Source: Legionellales bacterium RIFCSPHIGHO2_12_FULL_37_14 (lineage in GTDB: Bacteria; Pseudomonadota; Gammaproteobacteria; Legionellales; Legionellaceae). From it: a stretch of 61,129 nt of DNA. The notes under the pieces are model-generated. The model did no database searches. It saw only the letters and a list, made by a program, of their open reading frames with translations, and was not told the DNA's origin. Location: contig MHBC01000024.1 in NCBI GenBank assembly GCA_001804735.1, positions 29,188 to 90,316 of the forward strand. Direction: 5' to 3'. The translations under genes and the position numbers were made by a program. Within the stretch, counting starts at the first letter, position 1. The number at the start of each line of letters is the position of its first letter. This document shows, in pieces, positions 39,603-48,496 of this stretch.

Positions 39603-40394
39603 TTAATTAGAACGATTAATACCATTAATACTACTTCTTCTACTGCCACACCCAACTGGATGCATAGCTGCTGGGTGTTTATCATTTGTCCAAAAAACTT
39701 GTTCAAGTAATGGGTTAGTATGTTGAGGTATATATTTTTGCACTATCATACAATAAAAACCACCTGGACATGGAGAAATCATTTTGCCAAGTTCATTAAA
39801 AATTTCGAGGCGATCTAGCCATTTCTTGCTTTTCGCTGGAGGAATATAAAAAAAAGGTTCCAAATAACATAATGAATAGCCGCGATGTAATAATGCGTGT
39901 TTTAACTTAAAAATAGAGACGGGATTTATTAGTCCGCGGGCTAAATAGGGCAAATTTCCAAACCGCAAAGCAAGTCCCCAAAGACTTAGCGCGCTAATAC
40001 CTAAAAAAACTATATATCCCATAGGTTTTAATACTCTATCAAATTCGTCAAGTGGGTGTAGAGGCCAAGAGTGTGGTTCGAGTGCCATTGGAGAAATTAG
40101 GCAATCTATACTCGACTCAGCAAAAGGCAAAGCCTTAATAAGTCCTAAAACATGCGCAGATTGTACGTTTTTATAGTTATAAGTGCAAGGAGAAATGATT
40201 AATTTAGTTTTATAATTAAAAAGAGGTAACCAGTTATGATCTCCTGCAGTTCCTAATTGTAACAAACAATCACCGCGCATACTTTGTTTTAATTCTTTCC
40301 AGCTTTTAAGCTCTTCAATAAAACTACTAGATACTGCTTGGCCTTGAGCAGTTAAAAACCATTGATCTAGTGCTTGAAATGCGCGTGCTTGCAT
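39603..40394 (-). CDS. SAM-dependent methyltransferase-like protein
   Basis: A 263-residue protein with a class I methyltransferase shape. The SAM-loop region LLQLGTAGDHNW is followed by KALPFAESSIDCLISPMALE (motif IV-like) and FDRVLKPMGYIVFLG (post-IV motif). It resembles the YafS-type family found next to rnhA and gloB in other gammaproteobacteria, though those neighbours are absent. Substrate unknown. The C-terminal 30 residues are low-complexity and Asn/Ser-rich. Confidence 0.75.
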   Translation of the reverse strand: MQARAFQALDQWFLTAQGQAVSSSFIEELKSWKELKQSMRGDCLLQLGTAGDHNWLPLFNYKTKLIISPCTYNYKNVQSAHVLGLIKALPFAESSIDCLISPMALEPHSWPLHPLDEFDRVLKPMGYIVFLGISALSLWGLALRFGNLPYLARGLINPVSIFKLKHALLHRGYSLCYLEPFFYIPPAKSKKWLDRLEIFNELGKMISPCPGGFYCMIVQKYIPQHTNPLLEQVFWTNDKHPAAMHPVGCGSRRSSINGINRSN

Positions 40395-40447
40395 GCTGAC
40401 ACTCTTTAAACCTAGAAATAGACAGTATACTCGTGATCTATAGAAAT

Positions 40448-40486
40448 GCTAGGATCTAGCCTGCTACTGCTTTATAATGCGCAGTA
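40448..40486 (+). promoter_or_regulatory. Possible hemL promoter with nested inverted repeats
   Basis: A consensus -10 TATAAT lies at 40473-40478. It is flanked by TACTGC (40465-40470) and GCAGTA (40481-40486), an inverted repeat with a 10-base spacer. A second perfect palindrome, GCTAG-GAT-CTAGC, covers the -35 region (40448-40460), where no good -35 hexamer is present. A weak -35 plus operator-like repeats would fit an activator- or repressor-controlled promoter. Confidence 0.4.
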
Positions 40487-40508
40487 TTTCAGCTATTAGT
40501 GGTAGTTA

Positions 40509-41813
40509 ATGAGCAGATCGAACGAATTATTTCAAAATGCCTGTAGCTTAATTCCAGGTGGAGTTAACTCTCCTGTGCGGGCTTTTAAAGGTGTAGGTGG
40601 GACGCCTATTTTTTTTAATAGCGCAGATGGTGCTTATTTAACTGATGTAGATAGTAAATCTTATATTGATTACGTAGGGTCATGGGGTCCTATGATCTTA
40701 GGGCATAGGCATCCTAAAGTCGTTAGTGCTATTACTGAGGCTTTAGAAAATGGAATTAGCTTTGGCGCTCCTACCTTATATGAGATAAAACTTGCGCAAA
40801 AAATTATTTCTTTAATGCCTAATATTGAAAAAATTCGTATGGTAAGTTCAGGTACTGAAGCGACCCTAACTGCCATAAGGTTAGCCCGCGGGTATACAGG
40901 AAAAGCCAAAATTATTAAATTTAATGGCTGCTATCATGGGCATCATGATAGTTTATTGGTTAAAGCAGGTTCCGGATCCTTAACCTTAAGTATTCCTAGT
41001 TCTTCTGGTATTCCAAGTAACGTTTGTAGAGATACCCTTACTGCTGATTTTAATAATCTTGCTCAAGTTGAGGCTTGTTTTAAAGCTTACAAAGATGATA
41101 TAGCAGCGCTAATCATAGAGCCTATTGCGGGTAATATGGGTTTTATTTTGCCGGAAGAAGGGTTTTTAATGAGCTTGCGTGCATTATGCTCAAAATATAA
41201 TACCTTACTAATTTTTGATGAAGTAATGACTGGATTTAGAGTCGCTTTAGGCGGCGCCCAAGAGTTATATAAAATAAAGCCAGATTTAACTACGCTCGGG
41301 AAAGTTATCGGTGGTGGTATGCCAATTGGCGCTGTTGGGGGTAGAGAGGAAATAATGTCTTGTCTTGCTCCTGAAGGCGCAATTTACCAAGCTGGCACTT
41401 TATCAGGGCATCCACTTTCTATGGCAGCAGGATATGCAACTTTACAAGAGTTAGAAGCACCTAATTTCTTTAATAATCTTGCCAAAGTCACCCAAAATTT
41501 AGTTTCTGGATTAAAAAAAATAGCTAACTTCCATAAAATACCTTTTGGCGCTAGCAGTGTTGGTGGGATGTTTGGTTTTTGCTTTAATGAACTAGAAAAA
41601 ATTACTAACATGAAGGACGTTGCTGCATCAAATGAGGCTTTATTTAAGAGGTTTTATCATGGCATGCTAAGTGAAGGAGTATACTTAGCGCCGTCTATGT
41701 ATGAAGCAGGTTTTGTTTCAAGTGCACACTCGCAAGTTGAAATTGATAAAACAATTGCCACTATGGATAAGGTTCTTATGGATGTAAATATAGCCTTTAG
41801 CGTGCTAACATAA
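40509..41813 (+). CDS. hemL: Glutamate-1-semialdehyde 2,1-aminomutase
   Basis: A 434-residue PLP enzyme forming 5-aminolevulinate in the C5 heme pathway. The PLP lysine is K265 in TLGKVIGGGMP. VSSGTEATLTAIRLAR, NGCYHGHHDS and IFDEVMTGFR complete the expected motif set. Length is typical. The presence of the C5 route fits a gammaproteobacterium rather than an alphaproteobacterium. Confidence 0.97.
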   Translation: MSRSNELFQNACSLIPGGVNSPVRAFKGVGGTPIFFNSADGAYLTDVDSKSYIDYVGSWGPMILGHRHPKVVSAITEALENGISFGAPTLYEIKLAQKIISLMPNIEKIRMVSSGTEATLTAIRLARGYTGKAKIIKFNGCYHGHHDSLLVKAGSGSLTLSIPSSSGIPSNVCRDTLTADFNNLAQVEACFKAYKDDIAALIIEPIAGNMGFILPEEGFLMSLRALCSKYNTLLIFDEVMTGFRVALGGAQELYKIKPDLTTLGKVIGGGMPIGAVGGREEIMSCLAPEGAIYQAGTLSGHPLSMAAGYATLQELEAPNFFNNLAKVTQNLVSGLKKIANFHKIPFGASSVGGMFGFCFNELEKITNMKDVAASNEALFKRFYHGMLSEGVYLAPSMYEAGFVSSAHSQVEIDKTIATMDKVLMDVNIAFSVLT

Positions 41814-41857
41814 TTCTCGAATTTTGTTTAACCTTAACATAAGGACTTTTTTTAATC

Positions 41858-43045
41858 ATGATGAATAAAGTTGGTTATTTAGGTGTATTTCTATTAAGCT
41901 TTAGTTCAGCAGCATTTGCAGAAGATGCTCCCTTAGCAAATAATCCAAGGCCTAAAGTAGAAATATCACGCCCCATGATTGTCCCAACTGCGCCTACTAT
42001 AAATGCTAGTGCATATATTCTATTAGATGCTAATACAGGCGCTGTTATAACGGCAAAAGACTCAAAGCGTAGGCTACCTCCTGCTAGTCTTACTAAAATT
42101 ATGACGCTTTATGTTATATCGGACGCTCTTTATCGCCATCAAATTAATTTAAATGACAAAGTCCACGTTAGTGTGCAAGCATGGAAGGCTGAAGGCTCCA
42201 GAATGTTCATTAAAGAAGGTGATGAAGTAGCAGTTGAAGACCTTATTAAAGGGATTATCGTTGATTCTGGGAACGATTCTTGCGTTGCTATGGCTGAATA
42301 TGTTGGTGGGAGTGAGCCCGGATTTACTGATTTAATGAATCAACAAGCCAAAAATTTACATTTAGAGGACAGCCATTTTACTGATAGTACAGGACTACCA
42401 AACAAAGATCTTTATACAACGGCATATGATCTTGCCCAGTTAAGTAGAGCCTTAATCAATCGTTTTCCTGAATACTATCCTTGGTATCAACAAAAATGGT
42501 TTACGTATAACAATATTCGCCAGCCAAATCGTAACCGCTTGTTGTGGCGCAATAGTAATGTCGATGGAATTAAGACAGGGCATACTAATGACGCTGGGTT
42601 TTGCCTGGTTTCATCGGCGAAACAAGGTTCTATGCGGTTAATTTCGGTAGTTTTAGGATCACCTTCTGATAAAGTGCGCGCAGATGATTCGGAAAGGTTG
42701 CTAAATTATGGTTTTAGATTTTATGAAAATGTAACTTTGTTTAACGCTAAACAAGTAGTAAAAGAAGCACTTATATATAAAGGAGCTCTCAAAACCTTTC
42801 CTGTAGGTTCTTTTAATCCTATTGTAGTTACAGTTCCCAAAGGCCAAGCTAGTAATATACAACTAACCACTAAACTTGCATCTGTTATTAAGGCCCCTAT
42901 TAAGGCAAATACAAAGGTAGGTGAACTTATTGTATCTCTTGATAATAAACCTATTAATACCTTTCCCCTTTACGCATTAGAAAACGTAGCCAAGGGCGGC
43001 CTATTAACCAGGATGAAAGATAGCATTCGTCTTTGGTGGAGCTAG
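41858..43045 (+). CDS. dacA: D-alanyl-D-alanine carboxypeptidase (PBP5/6 type)
   Basis: A 395-residue periplasmic penicillin-binding protein trimming pentapeptides of peptidoglycan. The signal peptide ends AFA (residues 19-21). The catalytic triad motifs are S77-L-T-K80, S137-G-N139 and K239-T-G241. A C-terminal beta domain and an amphipathic anchor (RMKDSIRLWW) follow. It precedes lipB, as in many gammaproteobacteria. Confidence 0.95.
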   Translation: MMNKVGYLGVFLLSFSSAAFAEDAPLANNPRPKVEISRPMIVPTAPTINASAYILLDANTGAVITAKDSKRRLPPASLTKIMTLYVISDALYRHQINLNDKVHVSVQAWKAEGSRMFIKEGDEVAVEDLIKGIIVDSGNDSCVAMAEYVGGSEPGFTDLMNQQAKNLHLEDSHFTDSTGLPNKDLYTTAYDLAQLSRALINRFPEYYPWYQQKWFTYNNIRQPNRNRLLWRNSNVDGIKTGHTNDAGFCLVSSAKQGSMRLISVVLGSPSDKVRADDSERLLNYGFRFYENVTLFNAKQVVKEALIYKGALKTFPVGSFNPIVVTVPKGQASNIQLTTKLASVIKAPIKANTKVGELIVSLDNKPINTFPLYALENVAKGGLLTRMKDSIRLWWS

Positions 43046-43062
43046 TAATATGGTGCTCTAAT

Positions 43063-43674
43063 ATGCTACATATTCATGAACTTGGTATTCAGCAGTATCC
43101 ACTTATTTTGGAACGCATGCAGACTTTTACCAAGAACAGAACAGAGAATACCGTAGATGAGATGTGGTTATTGGAGCATTATCCTGTATATACCCAAGGG
43201 CTAAGAGCTAACAAAGAGAACTTACTTAAAGAGACAGCAATCCAAGTTATTCATAGTGATAGAGGCGGTCAAATTACCTATCATGGTCCTGGGCAGCTTG
43301 TTGCTTATTGTCTTTTAAATCTTAAAAGACGCGCGTTAAACATTAAATCTTTAGTTTTTAACCTTGAAACTGTCTTAATTAATCTGTTGCAAGAATTAGA
43401 TATTAAAGGCACAAGGCAATGTGGAGCGCCTGGGGTTTATGTAGAAAATAAAAAAATAGCTTCACTTGGTTTAAGGGTAAAAAATGGTTGCTCATATCAT
43501 GGAATTGCTTTAAACATTGATATGGATTTAACTCCATTTACCAACATTAACCCGTGTGGATTTACCAAGTTAGCTATGACAAAAATTCAAAATTACCAGC
43601 CAAATATTAGTTTTCAGGTTATTTTGTCACTGTGGATTAAACATTTTTTATTGTTATTTGAAGAAGCTAGCTAA
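43063..43674 (+). CDS. lipB: Octanoyl-ACP:protein N-octanoyltransferase
   Basis: About 203 residues. It transfers octanoate from ACP to lipoyl domains. Conserved RGGQITYHGPGQ (residues 67-78) and the catalytic pair K131 (NKKIASLG) and C165 (NPCGF) are present. The frame opens at TTG 43033, but ATG 43063 matches the family N-terminus. lipA is not adjacent. The lipoylated 2-oxoacid dehydrogenases it serves are outside this window. Confidence 0.94.
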   Translation: MLHIHELGIQQYPLILERMQTFTKNRTENTVDEMWLLEHYPVYTQGLRANKENLLKETAIQVIHSDRGGQITYHGPGQLVAYCLLNLKRRALNIKSLVFNLETVLINLLQELDIKGTRQCGAPGVYVENKKIASLGLRVKNGCSYHGIALNIDMDLTPFTNINPCGFTKLAMTKIQNYQPNISFQVILSLWIKHFLLLFEEAS

Positions 43675-43678
43675 AATT

Positions 43679-45706
43679 ATGCATATTTTTGAAAATTACC
43701 TAGAGCCACTTACTCAATGGTTGCATATGCATCCTGATGCTGCTTTATTTATCACTTTTTTGGTAGCTTTTACAGAATCACTAGCCATTATAGGAAGTAT
43801 AATTCCAGGTTCTATTACCATGACTGCTATTGGCATTTTGGCAGGATCTGGAGTTTTTCGTATTGATCTTACTATGCTTTTTGCAAGCTTAGGAGCTATT
43901 GCAGGTGACGGCGCTAGTTATTTATTAGGGTATTATTTTAGAGAAAGACTCGTCCTAATTTGGCCATTTAATCACTATCCCAATCTACTTTCATATGGCC
44001 AAATATACTTTGAAAAGCATGGAGGTAAAAGTGTTTTGATAGGTAGGTTTGTAGGCCCTTTACGTTCAATAATTCCGGTTATTGCAGGCATGCTTATGAT
44101 GGATAGGCTAAGATTTTTTATTGCAAATGTTGTTTCAGGTATTGCCTGGGCCTTTTTGTACATTACTCCAGGAGTATTAATTGGCGCTGCAAGTCATGAA
44201 TTATCCCCAGAAAAGGCCGCAGAGTTTGTGCTTTTTATTTTGTTTGGGCTCATTTTTATTTGGCTAATAAGTATTACCATTAAATCGCTATTTTTACACT
44301 TTAGAAATTGGTTTGATACTAAATTAAATAACACTTGGTCAGGGTTTTTAAAAACTCCATATCTAGGAAAAATATGTCAAGTTATTACTCCATATATGGA
44401 GAAGAAGCACACCTATACTGCGCTAGTTTGCGTTTTCTTTTTTACTAGCTTGGTAATTTTTATGGGTTTAACGTTTGTGCACTACAAGGGCAATACCCTT
44501 TTTCTGCTTAACCAGCCTATTCATTTATGTATTCAAAGTATGCGCACTCATGCATTTGACGTGTTTTTTTCAGTGGCGCATCAATTTATGACTTTTATTC
44601 CCGTCGGGTGTTTATTTTTCTTTATGGTATTTACCTATTTAATTAAGCGTGAAACTGGAGCCTCTATACTTTTAGTTGGCGTTATGTTGTTTAGTATTAT
44701 TTGCGTTTATTTTTATCAATACAAGTTGCACGCGGCAATAGAGATTAAACCAGATGGCATATTAGAAACTATTAATGATAGTTTTTATCTATTTAGAAAG
44801 GTTGCATTAAGCACATTAGTGTACCTTATTGTGTTTTATAATAACTATGGAATTAATTTATCTTTTTCGCGTAAATGTTTTTCCTTTTTACTTATAGCAG
44901 GATTAGTCTCTGCAAGTTGTAGCTTTGTTTACTTAGGCGATTTATGGTTTACAGATTTGCTAGCTGCGTTATTTATGGGTTTTAATTTAAGCTTAATTTA
45001 TTTAATTATTGCACGTAAAAGCAAAAATTTACTTAGGATGGGTGCGCCTTTATTTTCAACCGTAGGGTGCATATTTTTCATTCTAAGCACTATAATGGCA
45101 AATTTTATGCATGCTGATCAAACGTTAAAAAATCATCAAATTTATTTTAGCCAGCATGTACTTTCACATACTATATGGTGGGGGCAAGAAGAAGCTGTGT
45201 TACCGGTGTATAGTAACAATCGCTTTGGGAAAATTTCTAGCGTCTTTAATGTGCAATATGTAGGGAGTATGAAAAATTTACGTATGCTTTTGGAGAAACA
45301 TGGCTGGAAGGTGCAGAAAGGCTCTATTCTGTATTTTATGATGAAAAATAATGCTGACCGAACCCACTTTGAAAATCCATTATCCAAAAGTCTGTATTTG
45401 CATCAAAAACCTACCTTAACTTTAGTATATTATCCCCAAAACTCTGCGACTTTTGTGCGCTTGCAATTATGGCGATCTAATTATTACCTTTATTCATTTG
45501 ATCAACCAATTTGGCTTGGACATGTGCAGTTTTTAAATAGGTCGTTAAATAAGGCCTTATACGCGCAAGATCCTGCATTGTTTATGTTGAAAAAATCAAT
45601 ACCATCCTTAAAAACTAAGTTAGTTCCACTTTCGGCAAGTGGTCCTAATGCTAATAGTTTAATAAAAGCTAATTATTTGCTTTTAATAGCTGATGGATTT
45701 ATTTGA
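43679..45706 (+). CDS. Membrane protein with DedA, degenerate PAP2 and LssY-like C-terminal domains
   Basis: A protein of about 675 residues resembling the Legionella LssY architecture. The N-terminal DedA/SNARE-associated domain (about 1-200) contains TESLAIIGSIIPGS and GRFVGPLRSIIPVIAGM. A middle block of membrane helices (about 240-450) has PAP2 topology but lacks the catalytic histidines: the last motif reads YLGDLWFTDLLAA where active enzymes have a His before the W. The soluble LssY C-terminal domain starts near 480. ATG 43679 is 4 bases after lipB; the frame also allows TTG 43658. DedA proteins help recycle undecaprenyl phosphate or lipids. Confidence 0.87.
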   Translation: MHIFENYLEPLTQWLHMHPDAALFITFLVAFTESLAIIGSIIPGSITMTAIGILAGSGVFRIDLTMLFASLGAIAGDGASYLLGYYFRERLVLIWPFNHYPNLLSYGQIYFEKHGGKSVLIGRFVGPLRSIIPVIAGMLMMDRLRFFIANVVSGIAWAFLYITPGVLIGAASHELSPEKAAEFVLFILFGLIFIWLISITIKSLFLHFRNWFDTKLNNTWSGFLKTPYLGKICQVITPYMEKKHTYTALVCVFFFTSLVIFMGLTFVHYKGNTLFLLNQPIHLCIQSMRTHAFDVFFSVAHQFMTFIPVGCLFFFMVFTYLIKRETGASILLVGVMLFSIICVYFYQYKLHAAIEIKPDGILETINDSFYLFRKVALSTLVYLIVFYNNYGINLSFSRKCFSFLLIAGLVSASCSFVYLGDLWFTDLLAALFMGFNLSLIYLIIARKSKNLLRMGAPLFSTVGCIFFILSTIMANFMHADQTLKNHQIYFSQHVLSHTIWWGQEEAVLPVYSNNRFGKISSVFNVQYVGSMKNLRMLLEKHGWKVQKGSILYFMMKNNADRTHFENPLSKSLYLHQKPTLTLVYYPQNSATFVRLQLWRSNYYLYSFDQPIWLGHVQFLNRSLNKALYAQDPALFMLKKSIPSLKTKLVPLSASGPNANSLIKANYLLLIADGFI

Positions 45707-45722
45707 TGACGTAACTTAGGAG

Positions 45723-45752
45723 TTGCGCATCTTTATCTATATGCTCTATAAT
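45723..45752 (+). promoter_or_regulatory. Predicted promoter of the kinase gene
   Basis: TTGCGC (45723-45728), 18 bases, then a consensus TATAAT (45747-45752). It lies in the 100-base gap after the DedA/LssY gene and leaves a leader of about 50 bases before the kinase ATG. Confidence 0.5.
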
Positions 45753-45808
45753 TAATCATATCGACATTTTTACGCCATAATTTCCTGTGTTTTAGTATGG
45801 AGATAGTA

Positions 45809-48382
45809 ATGCCTGATTATGATTTATTAATTAGATCGTTTGGTTTAACCGTTAGCGATAATGCTCCTGTGGAAGAGAAAGTTGCTGTTCTTCAAGCCTT
45901 AATTGATTTAAAAACTAATGAAGCCGCAAATAATAAAGCCGTAAGGAAAATTAAGCGCAAAAATGAACATGATTGTTCAATACTAAGATTTACAAATGAT
46001 GCTGGTGATTACGAAACTTATTTAGTAGCAACTAAAAACCAATACTTAGGTGAAGGTACCTATGGGCGTACTAAATTAGCCATACGTATAGATCCTCCTG
46101 ATCCTCTACTGTCACTGTATGCAGTTAAACGTGAGTGGGATGAGGACAACCAGCAAGTAAGAGAAGCAGAGACTTTAAAAAAGTTTGGATTATTGTGTGG
46201 TAAATCGTTTAGATACTCCTCAACAACGAAAAAAGCTCCACCATGGTGGACCCATAAAAAGTATTACACTTTTATGCCATATTTAGGCACAGAGTTAGCT
46301 AAAGTTTTAAAAGATGGCCAATTAACTGAAGATGAAAAGCTTGATTTAAGTATTCAAATCGCCATGGAAGTGCATAAATTACATACTAAAGGCAAGTATG
46401 CGCATCGTGATTTAAAGCCTGCCAATATTTTAGTAGAGAAGTTAAGTAATGGCCGCTATAAAGCTCATCTAATTGATTTTGGCTTTGCAAGGCCAGTTTC
46501 CTTTCCATTTACTCCCCAATTCTTAGGTAGCTACGGATATTTACCAGTTGTGTACAGCCCAAATGAACTTAAGCGTAAAAGAGCAAAATTTGAAGAGTGT
46601 ATGCAAAACCTTGGTAGTCATACCGCAGTTGATGTATTTGCATTGAAGCGAACCTTAAGTAAAAGCTTTGTCGCACCAAAGCAGTTAATTGATGCTCAAG
46701 GTTTATATTCTCTTAATCAAGTATTAGCTGAGATGATAAATACCAATGTAGATGAAGAAGCTACCAAAAAAAAACACACAGCTGCCATGCTCGCGGCAAA
46801 TCTTATTTTACATAGTCTAAGCATTTATCCGCCTTGTGTTTTATCCGATGAGGACAGTAAAAAGATTATCGAAATTTATGAAGATAGTCTGATTAAAGAC
46901 AAGATTACTGCTATGCGCGCAATAACTTCGGGTAAAATTGCTAATGCTGCGGCATTAATTCTAAAATATCTAAAGTTTGTACCAACTGATGTAATAATTG
47001 ATGAAGAATTTGCCAATAAGATCCTTGAAATAGAGCAAGAGCCTATAGATGATAGAGAAAATAAGTTAAGCCAGATATTGTTTTTAAAAGAAAGCTTTGG
47101 TCAACTTATTTCACCACAAAAATTAAAGGTAAATTTTTACTTTCCTCTAAAAAATTCTATACCTGATCCAATTCAGGTTAAGAACTTAGGTACAGCAATT
47201 TTACAGGACTTTACCAACGATATTGGCTGTAACCCTACACAACTTATTTATAATCTAGATAAAATGCTCGAGGTTGTTTGTTCTAGCCAAGAAAGTTGGA
47301 AAAGAGATGCCAAGCTTTTATTAACTTATTTTCACCTATACGATGAGTATATGCCTTTTAGCCTCAAAAATGAGTGTGATCATATACTAGCAAGTCAGCA
47401 AGAATGCGAACGAATGTTAGACTTTTTTAAGTCATTGACTAGTAAATCTAACAAAGATGATGATTATTCCCTGCAATATAATCAGTTAAAAAACTATCTT
47501 ATTTATACGGAAAACGCCCATAAAATGCATATAGACATTGATTATGCAGTATTTGCCAACACGGACTTTACTGATTTAATTTTATGTTATGAGTCATACG
47601 ATAACGAAGAGAGAAAAAACAATATTAAATTTATTCAAATGACTCATTTAATGTTTACGCATGAATTTATAGAGTATAAAAATATTGCAAAGTTATCTAA
47701 TAAGACTATTGCGGATCTTACAGAGATTTGTAAAAGTCTTAAGGTAAATCAATTACCCAATCCACCAGCAAACGGTAAAAACCCAGAGCTTAATGAAGAA
47801 CAAAAAAAATTATTAGAGGATCTAACTAAACCTTGGCAAAAAGATAGGTTGCTTAGTGAATGCAAGAAAAAATGCGATGTTTCTTTACTCTTAAAGGATG
47901 AAAATTTAACGGATACAGTATTAGCAGATCTTAAGAATCTCTTGGAGTATCCTCCTTTGAAGGGCAGGCAAGGCAAAGCGATTCTTGCATCTTTTGGTTT
48001 AGAAGGAGTGTTTCCCGATGAAGACGTAGAAAAATATAATCAAATTATTTTAAGCCTCTACTCTTATAATAATAAAGAAGAGTATGCTGAAAAAAGGTTA
48101 ATAGTAGCGGCAAACTTGTTTGATTTATATATAGATATAGGTTATAGCGCTGATTCAGAAGCAACGATTAATAAAAAGAAAGCTATTTTATTATATGTTT
48201 GTGAGCTTTATAAACAAATTTTACCCTCTGATAGGCCTAGTTTTAGACAAATTGCAGAGGCAGTAAAAAAATTATTAGATGATCCTTGGAGAAAAGAATT
48301 GCCCAATAACAAAGAGATTGAAAAGCTTATTGAGGAAGAAAAAAATCTATTTGTCAGCAATAACAGCAAAAAATTAATATAA
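45809..48382 (+). CDS. Eukaryotic-like Ser/Thr protein kinase with long unknown C-terminal region
   Basis: A protein of about 857 residues. The kinase domain (about 70-320) is complete: glycine loop GEGTYG (81-86), Lys107 in YAVKRE, a Glu in REAETLKK, catalytic HRDLKPANI with D201 and N206, and DFG with D223. An APE-like SPNE ends the activation segment. The remaining 500 residues look helical and match nothing I know. No signal or membrane segment is seen, unlike the PknB type. Cytosolic kinases of this shape in Legionella (LegK) are Dot/Icm effectors; secretion here is inferred. GGAG (45798-45801) supports ATG 45809 over 45797. Confidence 0.88.
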   Translation: MPDYDLLIRSFGLTVSDNAPVEEKVAVLQALIDLKTNEAANNKAVRKIKRKNEHDCSILRFTNDAGDYETYLVATKNQYLGEGTYGRTKLAIRIDPPDPLLSLYAVKREWDEDNQQVREAETLKKFGLLCGKSFRYSSTTKKAPPWWTHKKYYTFMPYLGTELAKVLKDGQLTEDEKLDLSIQIAMEVHKLHTKGKYAHRDLKPANILVEKLSNGRYKAHLIDFGFARPVSFPFTPQFLGSYGYLPVVYSPNELKRKRAKFEECMQNLGSHTAVDVFALKRTLSKSFVAPKQLIDAQGLYSLNQVLAEMINTNVDEEATKKKHTAAMLAANLILHSLSIYPPCVLSDEDSKKIIEIYEDSLIKDKITAMRAITSGKIANAAALILKYLKFVPTDVIIDEEFANKILEIEQEPIDDRENKLSQILFLKESFGQLISPQKLKVNFYFPLKNSIPDPIQVKNLGTAILQDFTNDIGCNPTQLIYNLDKMLEVVCSSQESWKRDAKLLLTYFHLYDEYMPFSLKNECDHILASQQECERMLDFFKSLTSKSNKDDDYSLQYNQLKNYLIYTENAHKMHIDIDYAVFANTDFTDLILCYESYDNEERKNNIKFIQMTHLMFTHEFIEYKNIAKLSNKTIADLTEICKSLKVNQLPNPPANGKNPELNEEQKKLLEDLTKPWQKDRLLSECKKKCDVSLLLKDENLTDTVLADLKNLLEYPPLKGRQGKAILASFGLEGVFPDEDVEKYNQIILSLYSYNNKEEYAEKRLIVAANLFDLYIDIGYSADSEATINKKKAILLYVCELYKQILPSDRPSFRQIAEAVKKLLDDPWRKELPNNKEIEKLIEEEKNLFVSNNSKKLI

Positions 48383-48383
48383 C

Positions 48384-48496
48384 GTAACTCCCCAGGTACG
48401 TCATCCCGAGCGTTAGCGAGGGATCTCCTAGAAGCTGCATTTTGTCTTAAATGCTGGAGATCCCTCGCTAACGCTCGGGATGACGTGGGGAGTTAC
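48384..48496. repeat. Palindromic element between convergent kinase and pilD genes
   Basis: A 113-base element with arms at 48384-48428 and 48456-48496, pairing over about 40 bases apart from a 4-base bulge, around a 27-base loop. The core includes GTCATCCCGAGCGTTAGCGA. It begins 2 bases after the kinase stop and its right end includes the pilD stop codon, so it fills the convergent gap completely. It may terminate transcription from both sides; its size and composition are those of a dispersed palindromic repeat. Confidence 0.85.
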
